DNA of 41,351 nt from Eubacteriales bacterium (GTDB lineage Bacteria; Bacillota; Clostridia; Lachnospirales; Lachnospiraceae): NCBI GenBank assembly GCA_030536755.1, contig JAUNPJ010000028.1:1-41351 (forward strand), read 5' to 3'. The number at the start of each line of letters is the position of its first letter. Position 1 is the stretch's first letter. The position numbers and the translations under genes are program-made. A model generated the notes under the pieces. That model made no database searches, was not told the DNA's origin, and saw only the letters and a program-made list of their open reading frames with translations. This document shows positions 17,468-26,839 of this stretch, piece after piece.

Positions 17468-18229
17468 CTATCTGCGCACAGAAACGCCGCGGTCTGCAAG
17501 ATAATCCTTTACTTCCATAATTTCCAGTTCTTTGTAATGGAATAGCGATGCTGCCAGAGCCGCATCTGCCTTTCCTTCTGTCAATGCATCATAAAAATGC
17601 TCCAGTGTTCCTGCACCGCCGGATGCAATGACAGGAATCGAAACAGCCTCTGCAATAGCCCTGGTCAATTCAATATCATAACCAGCTTTCGTACCGTCAC
17701 AGTCCATGCTTGTAAGAAGAATCTCACCGGCACCAAGGCTCTCTACTTTCTTTGCCCATTCCACTGCATCGATCCCCACATCGACACGGCCTCCGTTTTT
17801 GTAAATATTCCAGCCGCTTCCATCTTCTCTTCGCTTTGCATCAATCGCCACAACAACACACTGACTTCCAAATTTCATTGCCGCATCCTGCACCAGCTGC
17901 GGATTGTTGATTGCAGAAGAATTAATCGAAATTTTGTCCGCACCCTCACGAAGAAGCATCTTAAAATCATCGACCGTACGAATACCACCGCCTACAGTAA
18001 ACGGAATAAAAACATTGGCAGCTACCTTTCGTACCATATCCACTACGGTACTGCGGTTATCGGACGATGCCGTGATATCCAGAAATACCACTTCATCAGC
18101 TCCGGCTTTGTCATAAGCCTTTGCAATTTCCACAGGGTCTCCGGCATCCTGCAGATTTACAAAATTCACGCCTTTCACTACCCGTCCGTTATTGACATCC
18201 AGACAGGGAATAATTCTTTTTGTAAACAT
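17468..18229 (-). CDS. hisF: Imidazole glycerol phosphate synthase, cyclase subunit HisF
   Basis: A 253-residue (beta/alpha)8 barrel that condenses PRFAR with HisH-derived ammonia to IGP and AICAR in histidine synthesis. Catalytic Asp11 ([12 protein letters not shown]) and Asp130 (VVAIDAKR) are present, with phosphate loops GGGIRT (80-85) and ASGGAG. The reading frame is open for 41 codons further upstream within hisH, but the GGGAGGGATGCG site and the family start [12 protein letters not shown] fix 18229. It overlaps the hisH stop by one base (TAATG), so the two subunits are translationally coupled. Confidence 0.97.
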   Translation of the reverse strand: MFTKRIIPCLDVNNGRVVKGVNFVNLQDAGDPVEIAKAYDKAGADEVVFLDITASSDNRSTVVDMVRKVAANVFIPFTVGGGIRTVDDFKMLLREGADKISINSSAINNPQLVQDAAMKFGSQCVVVAIDAKRREDGSGWNIYKNGGRVDVGIDAVEWAKKVESLGAGEILLTSMDCDGTKAGYDIELTRAIAEAVSIPVIASGGAGTLEHFYDALTEGKADAALAASLFHYKELEIMEVKDYLADRGVSVRR

Positions 18230-18849
18230 TACGCATCCCTCCCATCCAGATTTGCAAAATTCTCCAACATTTTCAGGCCCCAGGTACTGCTCTTTTCCGG
18301 GTGGAACTGACATGCAAACACATTGTCCTGTTCTACCGAAGCATGAATACATGTACTGTATTGAGTCGTTGCCTTTACAATCTGTTCATCGGCAGCCTTC
18401 AGATAATAGGAATGCACAAAATAAACATAGGTATCCTCCAAAATCCCGCGAAACAGCCTTCCATCGTTCTGCAGATGAAGGGAATTCCATCCCATATGAG
18501 GTATCTTCAGGCCTTCCTTCTCAGGAATACGCAAAATTTGTCCCTTCAGCACACCGAGTCCCTCCACACCCGGAGCTTCGTCACTTCGTTCAAAAAGAAG
18601 CTGCAGTCCCAGACAGATTCCGAGAAACGGTTTTTTTTGCTGTACAACCTGGTGAATCACATCCACCAGTCCGTATCTGTGAAGCTTTTCCATGGCATCG
18701 CCAAAATGTCCGACACCTGGAAGAATTACTTTATCTGCTGATAAAATCTCCTGGGCATCACGGGTTACCAGAACCTCCTGTCCCAGAGAAACCAACGCCT
18801 TTTCCACACTTTTGATGTTGCCGGCATCGTAATCAATGATTGCTATCAT
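18229..18849 (-). CDS. hisH: Imidazole glycerol phosphate synthase, glutaminase subunit HisH
   Basis: A 206-residue class I amidotransferase that hydrolyses glutamine and passes ammonia to HisF. The nucleophile Cys79 lies in [10 protein letters not shown] and the His183/Glu185 pair in [26 protein letters not shown] is the normal N-terminus. It is the first gene of the run hisH-hisF-ung-flippase. No other histidine genes flank it, so the rest of the pathway must be elsewhere. Confidence 0.97.
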   Translation of the reverse strand: MIAIIDYDAGNIKSVEKALVSLGQEVLVTRDAQEILSADKVILPGVGHFGDAMEKLHRYGLVDVIHQVVQQKKPFLGICLGLQLLFERSDEAPGVEGLGVLKGQILRIPEKEGLKIPHMGWNSLHLQNDGRLFRGILEDTYVYFVHSYYLKAADEQIVKATTQYSTCIHASVEQDNVFACQFHPEKSSTWGLKMLENFANLDGRDA

Positions 18850-18908
18850 ACTCTCTCACCTCATATCCTTTTCCCTTACCTTTTCCGCACTACTTTGCAA
18901 AAGGCAAT

Positions 18909-18937
18909 AATCATAGTTGCTATTCTAACATAAAACA
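18909..18937 (-). promoter_or_regulatory. Promoter of the hisHF-ung operon
   Basis: TTGTTT (18932-18937) and TATGAT (18909-18914) on the minus strand are spaced 17 bp apart, leaving a leader of about 55 nt. No leader peptide rich in His codons is visible. Confidence 0.6.
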
Positions 18938-18974
18938 AAAAGAATGTACAGAACCCTAATCGACTATTAACGAC

Positions 18975-19007
18975 AAAATCGGACGGAAACACAAGGTTTC
19001 CGCCCGA
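18975..19007 (-). terminator. Terminator after the flavin reductase-rubredoxin gene
   Basis: TCGGGCGGAAAC pairs with GTTTCCGTCCGA (one G-T) around CTTGT, followed by TTTTGT on the minus strand. Confidence 0.92.
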
Positions 19008-19016
19008 CACTCATCT

Positions 19017-19637
19017 TTATTCTTCATAAATTGGTTCAAAATCATCTGGACCATGTCCGCACAATGGACATGCAAAATCCTCCGGAAGCTCACTTCCCTG
19101 ATATTCATATTTGCAGATCTTGCAGCGCCAGCCCACAATCTTTTTGTCTTCCGCTTTTGGTGCCGGTTTTGGTTTCACCTTCGTCTGATAATCGTCATAA
19201 GTAAGCGGTGCATTGTCATTTAAAAGCTTCGCATCTTCTACCTCTGCAATAAATAACGTATGGCTTCCCAGATCCTGACTGCTGACCACCCGTCCGCTGA
19301 TCACTGCGCATGCCTGCCATCCCATATAAGGAATTCCATTGATGTCCACAGGCATCTGAAGATTCTCAAATTTGTTGACATCTCTGCCTGACTGGAATCC
19401 GAAATGTTTGATCAGCTCATAGGAACAGGTCTGATCCAGCAAGCTCAACGCAAACACGCCGCTCTTCTTGATCAGGTCACAAGTGTAATTGGTGTTGATC
19501 ACCGCTATGGCAATTCTTGTCGGACTGTTTGCCACCTGCATACAGGTATTGGTAATACAGCCGTTTACCGTTTCTCCATCTTTGGTTGACAGCATAAAAA
19601 CCCCATAACTCAGCTTATACAGCGCTTTTTTGTCCAT
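19017..19637 (-). CDS. Flavin reductase-rubredoxin fusion (high-molecular-weight rubredoxin type)
   Basis: A 206-residue cytosolic redox protein. Residues 1-155 form a flavin-reductase-like FMN domain, and residues 166-206 a rubredoxin with Fe ligands Cys172, Cys175, Cys190 and Cys193 (CKIC, CPLC). This is the architecture of the high-molecular-weight rubredoxin (Hrb) of acetogens, which takes electrons from NADH to a flavodiiron protein for oxygen or NO reduction. The role here is inferred from architecture. The gene starts 21 bp after the sensor kinase stop and likely forms an operon with the two-component genes. Confidence 0.92.
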   Translation of the reverse strand: MDKKALYKLSYGVFMLSTKDGETVNGCITNTCMQVANSPTRIAIAVINTNYTCDLIKKSGVFALSLLDQTCSYELIKHFGFQSGRDVNKFENLQMPVDINGIPYMGWQACAVISGRVVSSQDLGSHTLFIAEVEDAKLLNDNAPLTYDDYQTKVKPKPAPKAEDKKIVGWRCKICKYEYQGSELPEDFACPLCGHGPDDFEPIYEE

Positions 19638-19658
19638 AAAAAATCCTCGCTCTCTTAT

Positions 19659-21128
19659 TTATTCACAATTTAACTCGAACCAGAATTCTACGCCATTGTT
19701 ATAGTTTTTCACCCCGTACGCCTGGTGGTGAGATTCCATGATTGCCTTCACAATAGACAAACCGATTCCACTGCCGCCATACTCCCTGGTTCTTGCCTTA
19801 TCTACTTTATAAAACTTTTTCCAGATGTTGTCAATATCCGCTTCGGGTATTGGAGCTCCCGTGTTGAACACAGAAATACGTGCCTTCTTTCCTTTCCTGA
19901 AAATCTTAATCTGTATCCTTTTTTCCCCATCCAAATGATTTAAAGCATTTGTAAAGAAATTGGTCACGACTTCCTCGATTTTAAATTCATCTGCCCATAC
20001 ATAAAGACTGTTTTCACCTTCAATCTCAACTTTAGCCTCTTTTTGCTGTACCAGGATATTGGACTTTTCCACAACACCTCTTACCAATGCCGTAATATCA
20101 AAATGCTCCACCATAACCGAATCCTGACCTGACTCCAATTGATTGAGATTCAGCAGCTGTTTCACCATCCGGTTCATTTTGCCCGCTTCATCAATAATCA
20201 CATCACAATAGAATTCTCTGCTCTCCGGATCGTCATCATTAATATTATCTTTCAGTCCTTCTGCATAGCCCTGAATCAGTGCAATCGGCGTTTTCAGTTC
20301 ATGCGAAACATTATTCAGAAATTCCTTTCGCATTTCATCAATCTTGATTTTGTCGGCAATGTCCCTCTCCAGTTCCAGATTTGCCCGCTTCAATTCTGTA
20401 ATCGTTGTCTCAAGCTGCTCTGACATACTGTTAAAATTCTCACCAAGCATGTCAATCTCATTTTGGTGGCCCCTGCAGTTATATTTGGCATTAAAATCCA
20501 GCGCAGCCATTTTCTGGGAAATCTCTGTAAGCTCACAGATTGGCTTTGTGAGGCGATTGGTTAAAAACACAATAATAAACGCACTGCACAAAACAATGAT
20601 AATACCTACTGAAATCAGAAAGCGATTGGAAATATCCACACTTTCCCGAATACTTTCCAAAGGCGAACGAATGAGGCAGCTGTTTCCATTCTTTAATGTT
20701 CCCCAGAGTTCCACATATTCCATGCCGGTAAACTTATTCTTACTCTTTTGGATAATATAAAGATCATTTTCATCAATAATCTCAGAAGAATTGTTCTTTT
20801 CCAGCCCTGTCTGATATCCAAAAAGGCTGGTAATCAGCTGTTTCTTTTCCCGTTCCTGTCCACAATACTTTGCTTCGCTGTTGGTGGAATTTGTCACAAT
20901 CCAGCTGAGATTATTCTCCGAACTGGTGACCGAAAGAGAATCCGAAATATCTTCTCCGTACACATCAAAATCCTCCAGCTCACTATACGCCGTTTTCAAA
21001 ACCTCTGTCTTTTGGGAAATATAATAATTTTCCAGAAAAAACACATTGATCATGCCAATCGAAAGCAGAGCAAGCAGCATCAGACCGATAAACGTAGCTG
21101 CCACCTGTGTTTTCAGTTTGTGTTTCAT
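19659..21128 (-). CDS. Two-component sensor histidine kinase
   Basis: A 489-residue membrane kinase: helix 1 at about 10-32, an extracellular sensor region of roughly 135 residues, helix 2 at about 170-190, and HAMP to about 245. HisKA has the phospho-acceptor His276 in NVSHELKTP, and the C-terminal HATPase has NFFTNALNHL and GGSGIGLSIV. Its start overlaps the response-regulator stop by 4 bp (ATGA). The signal is unknown. It is flanked downstream by a rubredoxin fusion, which could mean a redox or oxygen stimulus; that is speculation. Confidence 0.94.
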   Translation of the reverse strand: MKHKLKTQVAATFIGLMLLALLSIGMINVFFLENYYISQKTEVLKTAYSELEDFDVYGEDISDSLSVTSSENNLSWIVTNSTNSEAKYCGQEREKKQLITSLFGYQTGLEKNNSSEIIDENDLYIIQKSKNKFTGMEYVELWGTLKNGNSCLIRSPLESIRESVDISNRFLISVGIIIVLCSAFIIVFLTNRLTKPICELTEISQKMAALDFNAKYNCRGHQNEIDMLGENFNSMSEQLETTITELKRANLELERDIADKIKIDEMRKEFLNNVSHELKTPIALIQGYAEGLKDNINDDDPESREFYCDVIIDEAGKMNRMVKQLLNLNQLESGQDSVMVEHFDITALVRGVVEKSNILVQQKEAKVEIEGENSLYVWADEFKIEEVVTNFFTNALNHLDGEKRIQIKIFRKGKKARISVFNTGAPIPEADIDNIWKKFYKVDKARTREYGGSGIGLSIVKAIMESHHQAYGVKNYNNGVEFWFELNCE

Positions 21129-21808
21129 GGAGTATCCACCTCAAATTTGTAGCCCATTCCCCAGACCGTCTTAATATACTCCCCTTTCTTGCCAAGCTTG
21201 CTTCTGAGCTTTTTGACATGTGTATCGATCGTTCTGGCATCTCCAAAGTAATCATAATTCCATACAGAATTTAAAATTTTCTCTCTGGAAAGTGCAATTC
21301 CCTGATTTTCCATAAAATAAGTCAGCAATTCAAATTCCTTATAGCTCAATTCAATCACCTGACCATCCACAGTCACCTGATGGGCCGATTTATCCAACAG
21401 GATACCACCCGCTGTCAGAGCTTCATTTTGTTCCGCCAGACTGGTTCTGCGTAAAATCGCCTCCACACGCGCGACCAGGATCTTCGGACTGAATGGTTTG
21501 GAAATATATTCATCCACTCCAAGTTCAAAGCCAAGAAGTTCATCCCGCTCATCGCTTCTTGCCGTCAGCATGATAATCGGAACCTTCGAGTACTGCCGAA
21601 TCTCCCGACATACCTGCCATCCATCCATTTTCGGCATCATGACATCCAGAATAATCAGCGAAATATCTTTATTTTCAAAGAAAATATCCACCGCCTGCGC
21701 TCCATCTTCTGCCTCAATCACTGTAAAATCTTTCTTCGTCAGAAAGTCGCGCACCAGCTTACGCATGCGGCTTTCATCATCCACAACCAGTATTTTTAAT
21801 TTATCCAT
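21125..21808 (-). CDS. OmpR/PhoB-family response regulator
   Basis: A 227-residue DNA-binding regulator: receiver domain with acidic pocket VVDDE (8-12), phospho-acceptor Asp55 and the conserved Lys near 107 (SKPFSP), then a winged helix (about 130-225) with ELLTYFMEN and DTHVKKLRSKLG. The frame extends five codons upstream, but AGGAGG points to the ATG at 21808. It is coupled to the downstream kinase gene. Confidence 0.95.
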   Translation of the reverse strand: MDKLKILVVDDESRMRKLVRDFLTKKDFTVIEAEDGAQAVDIFFENKDISLIILDVMMPKMDGWQVCREIRQYSKVPIIMLTARSDERDELLGFELGVDEYISKPFSPKILVARVEAILRRTSLAEQNEALTAGGILLDKSAHQVTVDGQVIELSYKEFELLTYFMENQGIALSREKILNSVWNYDYFGDARTIDTHVKKLRSKLGKKGEYIKTVWGMGYKFEVDTP

Positions 21809-21921
21809 AGGAAACCTCCTCATAAAATTCTTCAGATTTTCTTATGAAGTATCATAACAGAGAAATATGATATAAATGTGAACAAAATGAGGAAATAAAT
21901 TTTGATATGTAAAAATTTCTA

Positions 21922-21950
21922 TTGATTTTGAAGTTTATTTGTGCTATCAT
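21922..21950 (+). promoter_or_regulatory. ssrA promoter
   Basis: Plus-strand TTGATT (21922-21927) and TATCAT (21945-21950) are spaced 17 bp apart, about 58 bp before the mature 5' end of tmRNA, leaving a short precursor leader for RNase P to remove. Confidence 0.72.
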
Positions 21951-22008
21951 ATCTACACTTATCAAAGTCGGAGCAATCCAACAGTCTGCACTGGTACAAA
22001 TCAAACAG

Positions 22009-22346
22009 GGGCTTGTACTGGTTTCGACGGGGGTTTTGAAGATGGAGAAGCTATCCGCAGGCGATGCGTCAAATCGCGAATCTAAATATAAACGCAGACG
22101 AAGAGTACGCGTTAGCAGCCTAGTTGCTGCTCGTCAGCCCTGATGCACTCACACATCAGGATCCTGGCGTCGACTATGTGAGAAACGATACAGGCAAAGC
22201 TTTGAGTCTGTAGGCGTATTATGAAGCTACCAAAACCGGAAGGTTGTTCGTTATCGTCCGGCAGAGGGAATGTCAAAGAACGGACTATGATAGTAGAAGT
22301 ACATGGGATAGACTTTCGGACAGGGGTTCGATTCCCCTCAGGTCCA
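22009..22346 (+). ncRNA. ssrA: Transfer-messenger RNA (tmRNA)
   Basis: The 5' end GGGCTTGTACTGGTTTCGACGG and the 3' end with the T-arm GGGGTTCGATTCCCC form the tRNA-like half. GGGCTT pairs with AGGTCC (one G-T, one T-G) to close the acceptor stem, leaving discriminator A; CCA is not encoded. The tag frame (22076-22123) reads ANLNINADEEYALAA then TAG, ending in the protease signal ALAA; the resume codon is inferred. tmRNA rescues stalled ribosomes with SmpB, which is encoded convergently next door. It is the only plus-strand gene called in the window. Confidence 0.97.
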
Positions 22347-22354
22347 TTTATGAC

Positions 22355-22395
22355 AAAAAATCCGAACACGGCAAACTGCTGTGTCCGGATTTTTT
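22355..22395. terminator. Bidirectional terminator between ssrA and smpB
   Basis: AAAAAATCCGAACACGGC pairs with GCTGTGTCCGGATTTTTT (minor mismatches). Runs of six T at the end on either strand let it serve both the plus-strand ssrA and the minus-strand smpB transcripts. Confidence 0.93.
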
Positions 22396-22399
22396 CATT

Positions 22400-22870
22400 T
22401 TAATAAAGGTTTTTGACTTTAAATTCTCTTTCCGCTTCCCGCTTCATATCCTTCTTGGCGATATCCTGACGTTTATCATAAAGTTTCTTACCTTTTGCCA
22501 CGCCAATCTCTATTTTAACCAGGCTCCCCTTAAAATAGACACGAAGGGGAACGAGCGTGAAACCTTTTTCTGCGATTTTTCCCTCCATTTTGTTGATTTC
22601 TGAACGATGGAGAAGGAGCTTTCGCACACGCAGCGGATCTTTATTAAAAATATTTCCTTTTTCGTATGGGCTGATATGCATGCCATACACAAACACTTCT
22701 CCGCGTTCGATGCGGATAAAAGCCTCCTTGATGCTGCATTTTCCCATACGCAGGGATTTTACCTCTGTTCCTGCCAGCGAAATCCCCGCCTCATATTTTT
22801 CTTCAATAAAATAATCATGATATGCCTTTTTGTTGTTGGCAATCAAACGATCATTGGACTCCTTTTTCAC
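22400..22870 (-). CDS. smpB: SsrA-binding protein SmpB
   Basis: A 156-residue OB-fold protein that binds the tRNA-like end of tmRNA and fills the decoding centre of stalled ribosomes. Typical segments are [28 protein letters not shown] and the C-terminal basic tail [20 protein letters not shown]. It lies 2 bp after rnr and faces ssrA, so the trans-translation partners are neighbours. Confidence 0.97.
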   Translation of the reverse strand: MKKESNDRLIANNKKAYHDYFIEEKYEAGISLAGTEVKSLRMGKCSIKEAFIRIERGEVFVYGMHISPYEKGNIFNKDPLRVRKLLLHRSEINKMEGKIAEKGFTLVPLRVYFKGSLVKIEIGVAKGKKLYDKRQDIAKKDMKREAEREFKVKNLY

Positions 22871-22872
22871 TT

Positions 22873-24984
22873 TTATTCAACCTCCCCTTTGTCTTCCGTC
22901 AGCACAAAATCTATGGACTTGAGATACGTGTCCACTTCCATCACGCGCACCGTTACCTCCTGTCCCATCATATAACGGTGTCCTGTCATCTCGCCCACAA
23001 GCTGACGGCTTTCCTCATCAAAATTATAAAAATCATCACGAATCGTACTGATATGAACCAGTCCTTCCACGGTATTTGGCAGTTCCACATACAATCCCCA
23101 GCCAGTTACACCGGAAATCACACCGGTAAAGCTTTCCCCGATATGAGAAAGCATATATTCCGCCTTTTTGAGTTTCTCTGTCTCGCGCTCTGCCTCCTCG
23201 GCTCTTCGCTCCATCGCACTCGACTGCTGTGCCACCTCATCCAGAAAACCGGCATATCTTTTTTTGCGCTCTTCATCCATTCTTCCCCGCAGCTCATCCT
23301 TGATGATTCTGTGAATCTGCAGATCCGGGTAACGGCGGATTGGAGAAGTAAAATGGCAGTAATATTTGGCAGCCAGTCCAAAATGCCCACTGCAGTCCGT
23401 CGTATATTTCGCCTGCTGCATCGTGCGAAGCGTCATACGGCTGATGAGAGGTTCCTCCGGCTGGCCTTCGATACCTCGAAGCAGCTTCTGAATCTCTTTT
23501 GGAGAAATCTTTTCTTTGGCCTTCTGTACCTCAAAACCCTGATTATGAAGGAATGTCAGAAGTCCCTCGATTTTCTCCGGATCAGGCTCCTCATGAGTAC
23601 GATAGACAAACGGTATTTTCTTCTTATAAAATTCCTGCGCGACCGTCTCATTGGCAAGAAGCATAAAATCTTCAATCAGACGCGTTGCCACATTCTGCTC
23701 GTAAGGACGGATATCGACCGGTTTTCCCTGGCTGTTTAATATCACCTTGCATTCCGGGAAGTCAAAATCAATCGAACCTCTGCGCTTTCTCCGTTTGCGA
23801 AGCTGCGCGGACAGCTCTGCCATCAGATCAAACATGGGTACCAGTTTTTTATAACGCATCAGGACATCTTCATCTGTGCGCTCAATAATCTTTTTGACAT
23901 TTGTATAAGTCATACGCTCATTCACACAGATGACTGTCTCCGCAATCTGATGATGAATCACCTTTCCCTTGCTGTCAATATCCATCAGACAGCTCAATGC
24001 CAGACGGTCTTCCCCCTGATTTAGGGAACAAATGCCATTTGACAGGCGTTTCGGCAGCATCGGAATCACACGATCCACCAGATACACACTCGTTCCTCGC
24101 TTGAGAGCCTCTCTGTCCATCGCACTTCCTGCCTGCACATAATTGCTGACATCCGCAATATGGACACCCAGATGATAAACCTCTCCCTCCTTTGTCAGAG
24201 AAATTCCATCATCAAGATCCTTCGCATCCTCCCCGTCAATCGTCACTACAGTCCAGTCTCGGATATCCATTCTTCCCTGGAAATCGCCCTCAATCAGCGC
24301 ATCCTTCACCCGCTCTGCCTGCTTCTTTACTTTTTCCGGAAATTCCGTTGGAAGCCCATGTGATTTGGCGATAGCGAGGATATCCGTTCCCGGCTCACTT
24401 TCTTTTCCGAGAATCTCGGTAATTCTTCCCTCCGGATTGCGATTCTTGCTGCCATAATCGATAATCTCTGCTACTACTTTATCTCCCGTAGAAGCTCCCA
24501 TTGAATACTCCTTCGGAATAAACACATCTTTGGAAAACCGAGGATTGTCCGACAGTACGAACCCAAAGGAATTACTTCTCTGATAGCTTCCGATGACCTC
24601 TTTCATGCCATGCTCCAGAATTTTCACAACCGTACCTTCCTGACGTTTACCGCTCTTATCCGGGAAAATAATGATCTGCACCTGATCCTGATCCATCGCA
24701 CCATGTGTCTGTGATTCTGGGATAAAGATATCTTCCTCCCGTCCCTCAATCACAACAAAACCAAAGCCTTTGAGATTACCGACAAATGTACCTGTGGCAT
24801 ATTCTTCCCCGTAATGCAGTTTCCTTACGGACTCCTCTTTGGGCACATCTGCCCATTTTTTCTTTTTTCCCACCTTCTTGCCAGACTTTTTATCTTTTCC
24901 CGTAATTGCCTCGGCAAGTCTCTGGAAACGTTTTTTATTGATCTTTTTTTGTTCTGCCTTGCTGATTTTTTTCTTTTTTCCCAC
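22873..24984 (-). CDS. rnr: Ribonuclease R
   Basis: A 703-residue 3'-5' exoribonuclease that degrades structured RNA, including mRNA freed by trans-translation. A Lys-rich N-terminal extension (1-50) precedes two cold-shock/OB regions (about 60-190). The RNB domain starts near 240 with the metal-binding Asp cluster [10 protein letters not shown] (250-259) and the PIRRYPDL motif. The C-terminal S1 domain (about 620-700) includes [15 protein letters not shown]. It sits between secG and smpB in the order common in Firmicutes. Confidence 0.96.
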   Translation of the reverse strand: MGKKKKISKAEQKKINKKRFQRLAEAITGKDKKSGKKVGKKKKWADVPKEESVRKLHYGEEYATGTFVGNLKGFGFVVIEGREEDIFIPESQTHGAMDQDQVQIIIFPDKSGKRQEGTVVKILEHGMKEVIGSYQRSNSFGFVLSDNPRFSKDVFIPKEYSMGASTGDKVVAEIIDYGSKNRNPEGRITEILGKESEPGTDILAIAKSHGLPTEFPEKVKKQAERVKDALIEGDFQGRMDIRDWTVVTIDGEDAKDLDDGISLTKEGEVYHLGVHIADVSNYVQAGSAMDREALKRGTSVYLVDRVIPMLPKRLSNGICSLNQGEDRLALSCLMDIDSKGKVIHHQIAETVICVNERMTYTNVKKIIERTDEDVLMRYKKLVPMFDLMAELSAQLRKRRKRRGSIDFDFPECKVILNSQGKPVDIRPYEQNVATRLIEDFMLLANETVAQEFYKKKIPFVYRTHEEPDPEKIEGLLTFLHNQGFEVQKAKEKISPKEIQKLLRGIEGQPEEPLISRMTLRTMQQAKYTTDCSGHFGLAAKYYCHFTSPIRRYPDLQIHRIIKDELRGRMDEERKKRYAGFLDEVAQQSSAMERRAEEAERETEKLKKAEYMLSHIGESFTGVISGVTGWGLYVELPNTVEGLVHISTIRDDFYNFDEESRQLVGEMTGHRYMMGQEVTVRVMEVDTYLKSIDFVLTEDKGEVE

Positions 24985-25007
24985 AATTCTCTCCTATTAT
25001 CAAGATA

Positions 25008-25040
25008 AAAAGCACCCTTGTTCACATACAAGAGTGCTTC
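25008..25040 (-). terminator. Stem-loop between secG and rnr
   Basis: AAGCACTCTTGT pairs with ACAAGGGTGCTT around a six-base loop, followed by TTTATC on the minus strand. It begins 9 bp after the secG stop and would terminate or attenuate transcription into rnr-smpB. Confidence 0.82.
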
Positions 25041-25047
25041 GTCTTTC

Positions 25048-25284
25048 CTAAAAATTCATGTTCAAAACTGCAGCTAATACAAAAAATAAAACCGCCATAA
25101 TCTTGGTAGCCTTTACAAGAGCGCCTTCCATAGAACGGCCTTTATTTTTACCCCAGTATGTATCTGCAGCACCTGCAATGGCACCCAGCCCCTGCTGTTT
25201 ACCTTCCTGCATCAGTACTACAACTGTTAACGCTATACAATCAATAGCAAAAATAACTGTCAACACAATTCTTAAAATTTCCAT
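25048..25284 (-). CDS. secG: Preprotein translocase subunit SecG
   Basis: A 78-residue protein with two membrane helices (about 2-22 and 56-76) joined by a loop with MQEGKQQGLGAIAGAADTYWGKNKGR, the conserved SecG signature. It assists SecYE translocation. It has a good ribosome-binding site (AGGAGG) and its own promoter. Confidence 0.95.
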   Translation of the reverse strand: MEILRIVLTVIFAIDCIALTVVVLMQEGKQQGLGAIAGAADTYWGKNKGRSMEGALVKATKIMAVLFFVLAAVLNMNF

Positions 25285-25317
25285 GCTCTGATCACACCTC
25301 CTAATTAACCGAACTTA

Positions 25318-25346
25318 ATTGTAACATAGCCCAAATAGTAATTCAA
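25318..25346 (-). promoter_or_regulatory. secG promoter
   Basis: TTGAAT (25341-25346) and TACAAT (25318-25323) on the minus strand are spaced 17 bp apart, 33 bp before the secG start codon. Confidence 0.75.
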
Positions 25347-25385
25347 CCTTTATTTCCTGTTTTTTAAAGCATTTTTATGTATGCA

Positions 25386-25403
25386 GTTACTGTTCACAGT
25401 AAC
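25386..25403. repeat. 18-bp palindromic element related to the MITE termini, with flanking direct repeats
   Basis: GTTACTGTTCACAGTAAC equals the terminal stem-loop of the element at 4947-4973 with 9 bp removed between its two GTTCAC copies. TGTATGCA (25378-25385) and TGTATGCC (25404-25411) flank it, a 7-of-8 direct repeat suggesting a target duplication. It lies between eno and the secG promoter and could also act as a small hairpin in RNA. Confidence 0.65.
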
Positions 25404-25410
25404 TGTATGC

Positions 25411-25447
25411 CTTCTTTGACGCTTTCTTTTGCATCAAAAAAGGCATC
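25411..25447 (-). terminator. Stem-loop after eno
   Basis: TGCCTTTTTTGATGC pairs with GCGTCAAAGAAGGCA (about 13 of 15) just past the eno stop on the minus strand. The stem is followed by ATACAGTTACTG rather than a U-run, so it may be a degraded terminator or a processing hairpin. The MITE-derived 18-bp element sits immediately behind it. Confidence 0.55.
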
Positions 25448-25452
25448 TGTCT

Positions 25453-26790
25453 TTATTTGCTTACTTCCTGATTGAGAAAGGGATGGTCATAGCTTGCCAT
25501 TTTCCCCAGATAGTCTTCGATTCGAAGCAGCTGATTATACTTGGCATTGCGATCCGAGCGGCAAGGCGCTCCTGTCTTAATCTGCCCAGCACCTGTCGCC
25601 ACAGCCAGATCTGCAATAAAAGAATCCTCCGTCTCACCGGAACGATGGGAAATCACAGCTTTATACCCTGCCTTTTGCGCCATCTCCACGGCATCAAGCG
25701 CTTCTGAAAGCGTGCCAATCTGGTTTACTTTTACAAGAATCGCATTGGCGGTCTGCAGCTTAATGCCGCAGCGAAGCCGTTTGCTGTTTGTCACAAACAG
25801 ATCATCTCCTACCAGCTGCACTCTGCTGCCAAGCGTCTGCGTCAATATTTTCCAGCCTTCCCAATCATCCTCATGAAGTCCGTCCTCAATAGAAACAATT
25901 GGGTATTTTTCTACCAGATTCTCATAGTACTCTACCATCTCCTGACAGCTTCTGGTGATTTCTTTTCCTGCCATCTGACTTTCTCCCGGAAAATAATACA
26001 CATTTCGGCTCTCGTCATACAATTCGCTGGCCGCCGCGTCAATCGCAATGCACACCTGTTCTCCCGGATGATATCCTGCACGCTCAATCGCCTCCACCAT
26101 CAAAGACAATACCTCCTCAGCCGACGCCAGATCCGGCGCAAATCCACCTTCATCTCCCACAGCCGTAGACAATTTGCGCTCCCGCAGTGTAATCTTCAGA
26201 AACTGATAAATTTCCACACAGATGCGAAGGCCATCATGAAAGCTCTGTGCGCCTACCGGCATGATCATAAACTCCTGCAGATCGACCGTATTATCTGCAT
26301 GTACTCCGCCATTTAAAATATTCATCATTGGAACCGGCATGCGGCGTGCATGACATCCGCCGATATACTGATAAAGCGGAATCTTCAAAGCTTGTGCCGC
26401 AGCTCTTGCCACCGCCATCGACACGCCAAGCATCGCATTCGCTCCCACATTACTCTTATTGTCCGTACCATCTGCCTCCAGAAGCAGAAAGTCAATATAT
26501 GACTGATCGAGTGCATTTTCTCCAAGAATCGCATCTGCCAGCTTCGTGTTGACATTGCTGACGGCTTTCTCCACGCCAAGTCCTACGTATTCCTGTTTAT
26601 TTCCATCCCGTATCTCTACTGCTTCAAATTTTCCCGTTGACGCACCAGAAGGAACCATGGCACGGCCTGTACAGCCATTTACCGCCACAATTCCTTCTCC
26701 TACTGTCACTTCAACCTCCACGGTGGGATTTCCTCTCGAATCCAGCACCTGTCTGGCGTGCACTTTTCTGATGGGTAAATATCGGTACAT
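25453..26790 (-). CDS. eno: Enolase (phosphopyruvate hydratase)
   Basis: A 445-residue enolase converting 2-phosphoglycerate to phosphoenolpyruvate. Catalytic Glu214 (GDEGGFAPD) and Lys354 (ILVKVNQIG), the Mg ligands near Asp251, Glu302 and Asp329, the loop [10 protein letters not shown] (381-390) and Lys405 are all present. It has a few extra N-terminal residues ([20 protein letters not shown]) and a divergent helix after HDGLRI where most enolases have RMGAE. It lies 49 bp downstream of the large sensor kinase and upstream of secG, apart from other glycolytic genes. Confidence 0.95.
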   Translation of the reverse strand: MYRYLPIRKVHARQVLDSRGNPTVEVEVTVGEGIVAVNGCTGRAMVPSGASTGKFEAVEIRDGNKQEYVGLGVEKAVSNVNTKLADAILGENALDQSYIDFLLLEADGTDNKSNVGANAMLGVSMAVARAAAQALKIPLYQYIGGCHARRMPVPMMNILNGGVHADNTVDLQEFMIMPVGAQSFHDGLRICVEIYQFLKITLRERKLSTAVGDEGGFAPDLASAEEVLSLMVEAIERAGYHPGEQVCIAIDAAASELYDESRNVYYFPGESQMAGKEITRSCQEMVEYYENLVEKYPIVSIEDGLHEDDWEGWKILTQTLGSRVQLVGDDLFVTNSKRLRCGIKLQTANAILVKVNQIGTLSEALDAVEMAQKAGYKAVISHRSGETEDSFIADLAVATGAGQIKTGAPCRSDRNAKYNQLLRIEDYLGKMASYDHPFLNQEVSK

Positions 26791-26839
26791 AACACACCTC
26801 CTGATCTTGATGGAGATAGTATGTCACCTTTTTTTATTC

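Noticed and set aside
22112-22369. 85-codon minus-strand frame over ssrA
   Set aside because: It lies entirely across the tmRNA gene and terminator.
22822-23739. 305-codon open frame on the plus strand
   Set aside because: It is antisense to rnr, lacks a ribosome-binding site and reads as low-complexity shadow sequence.
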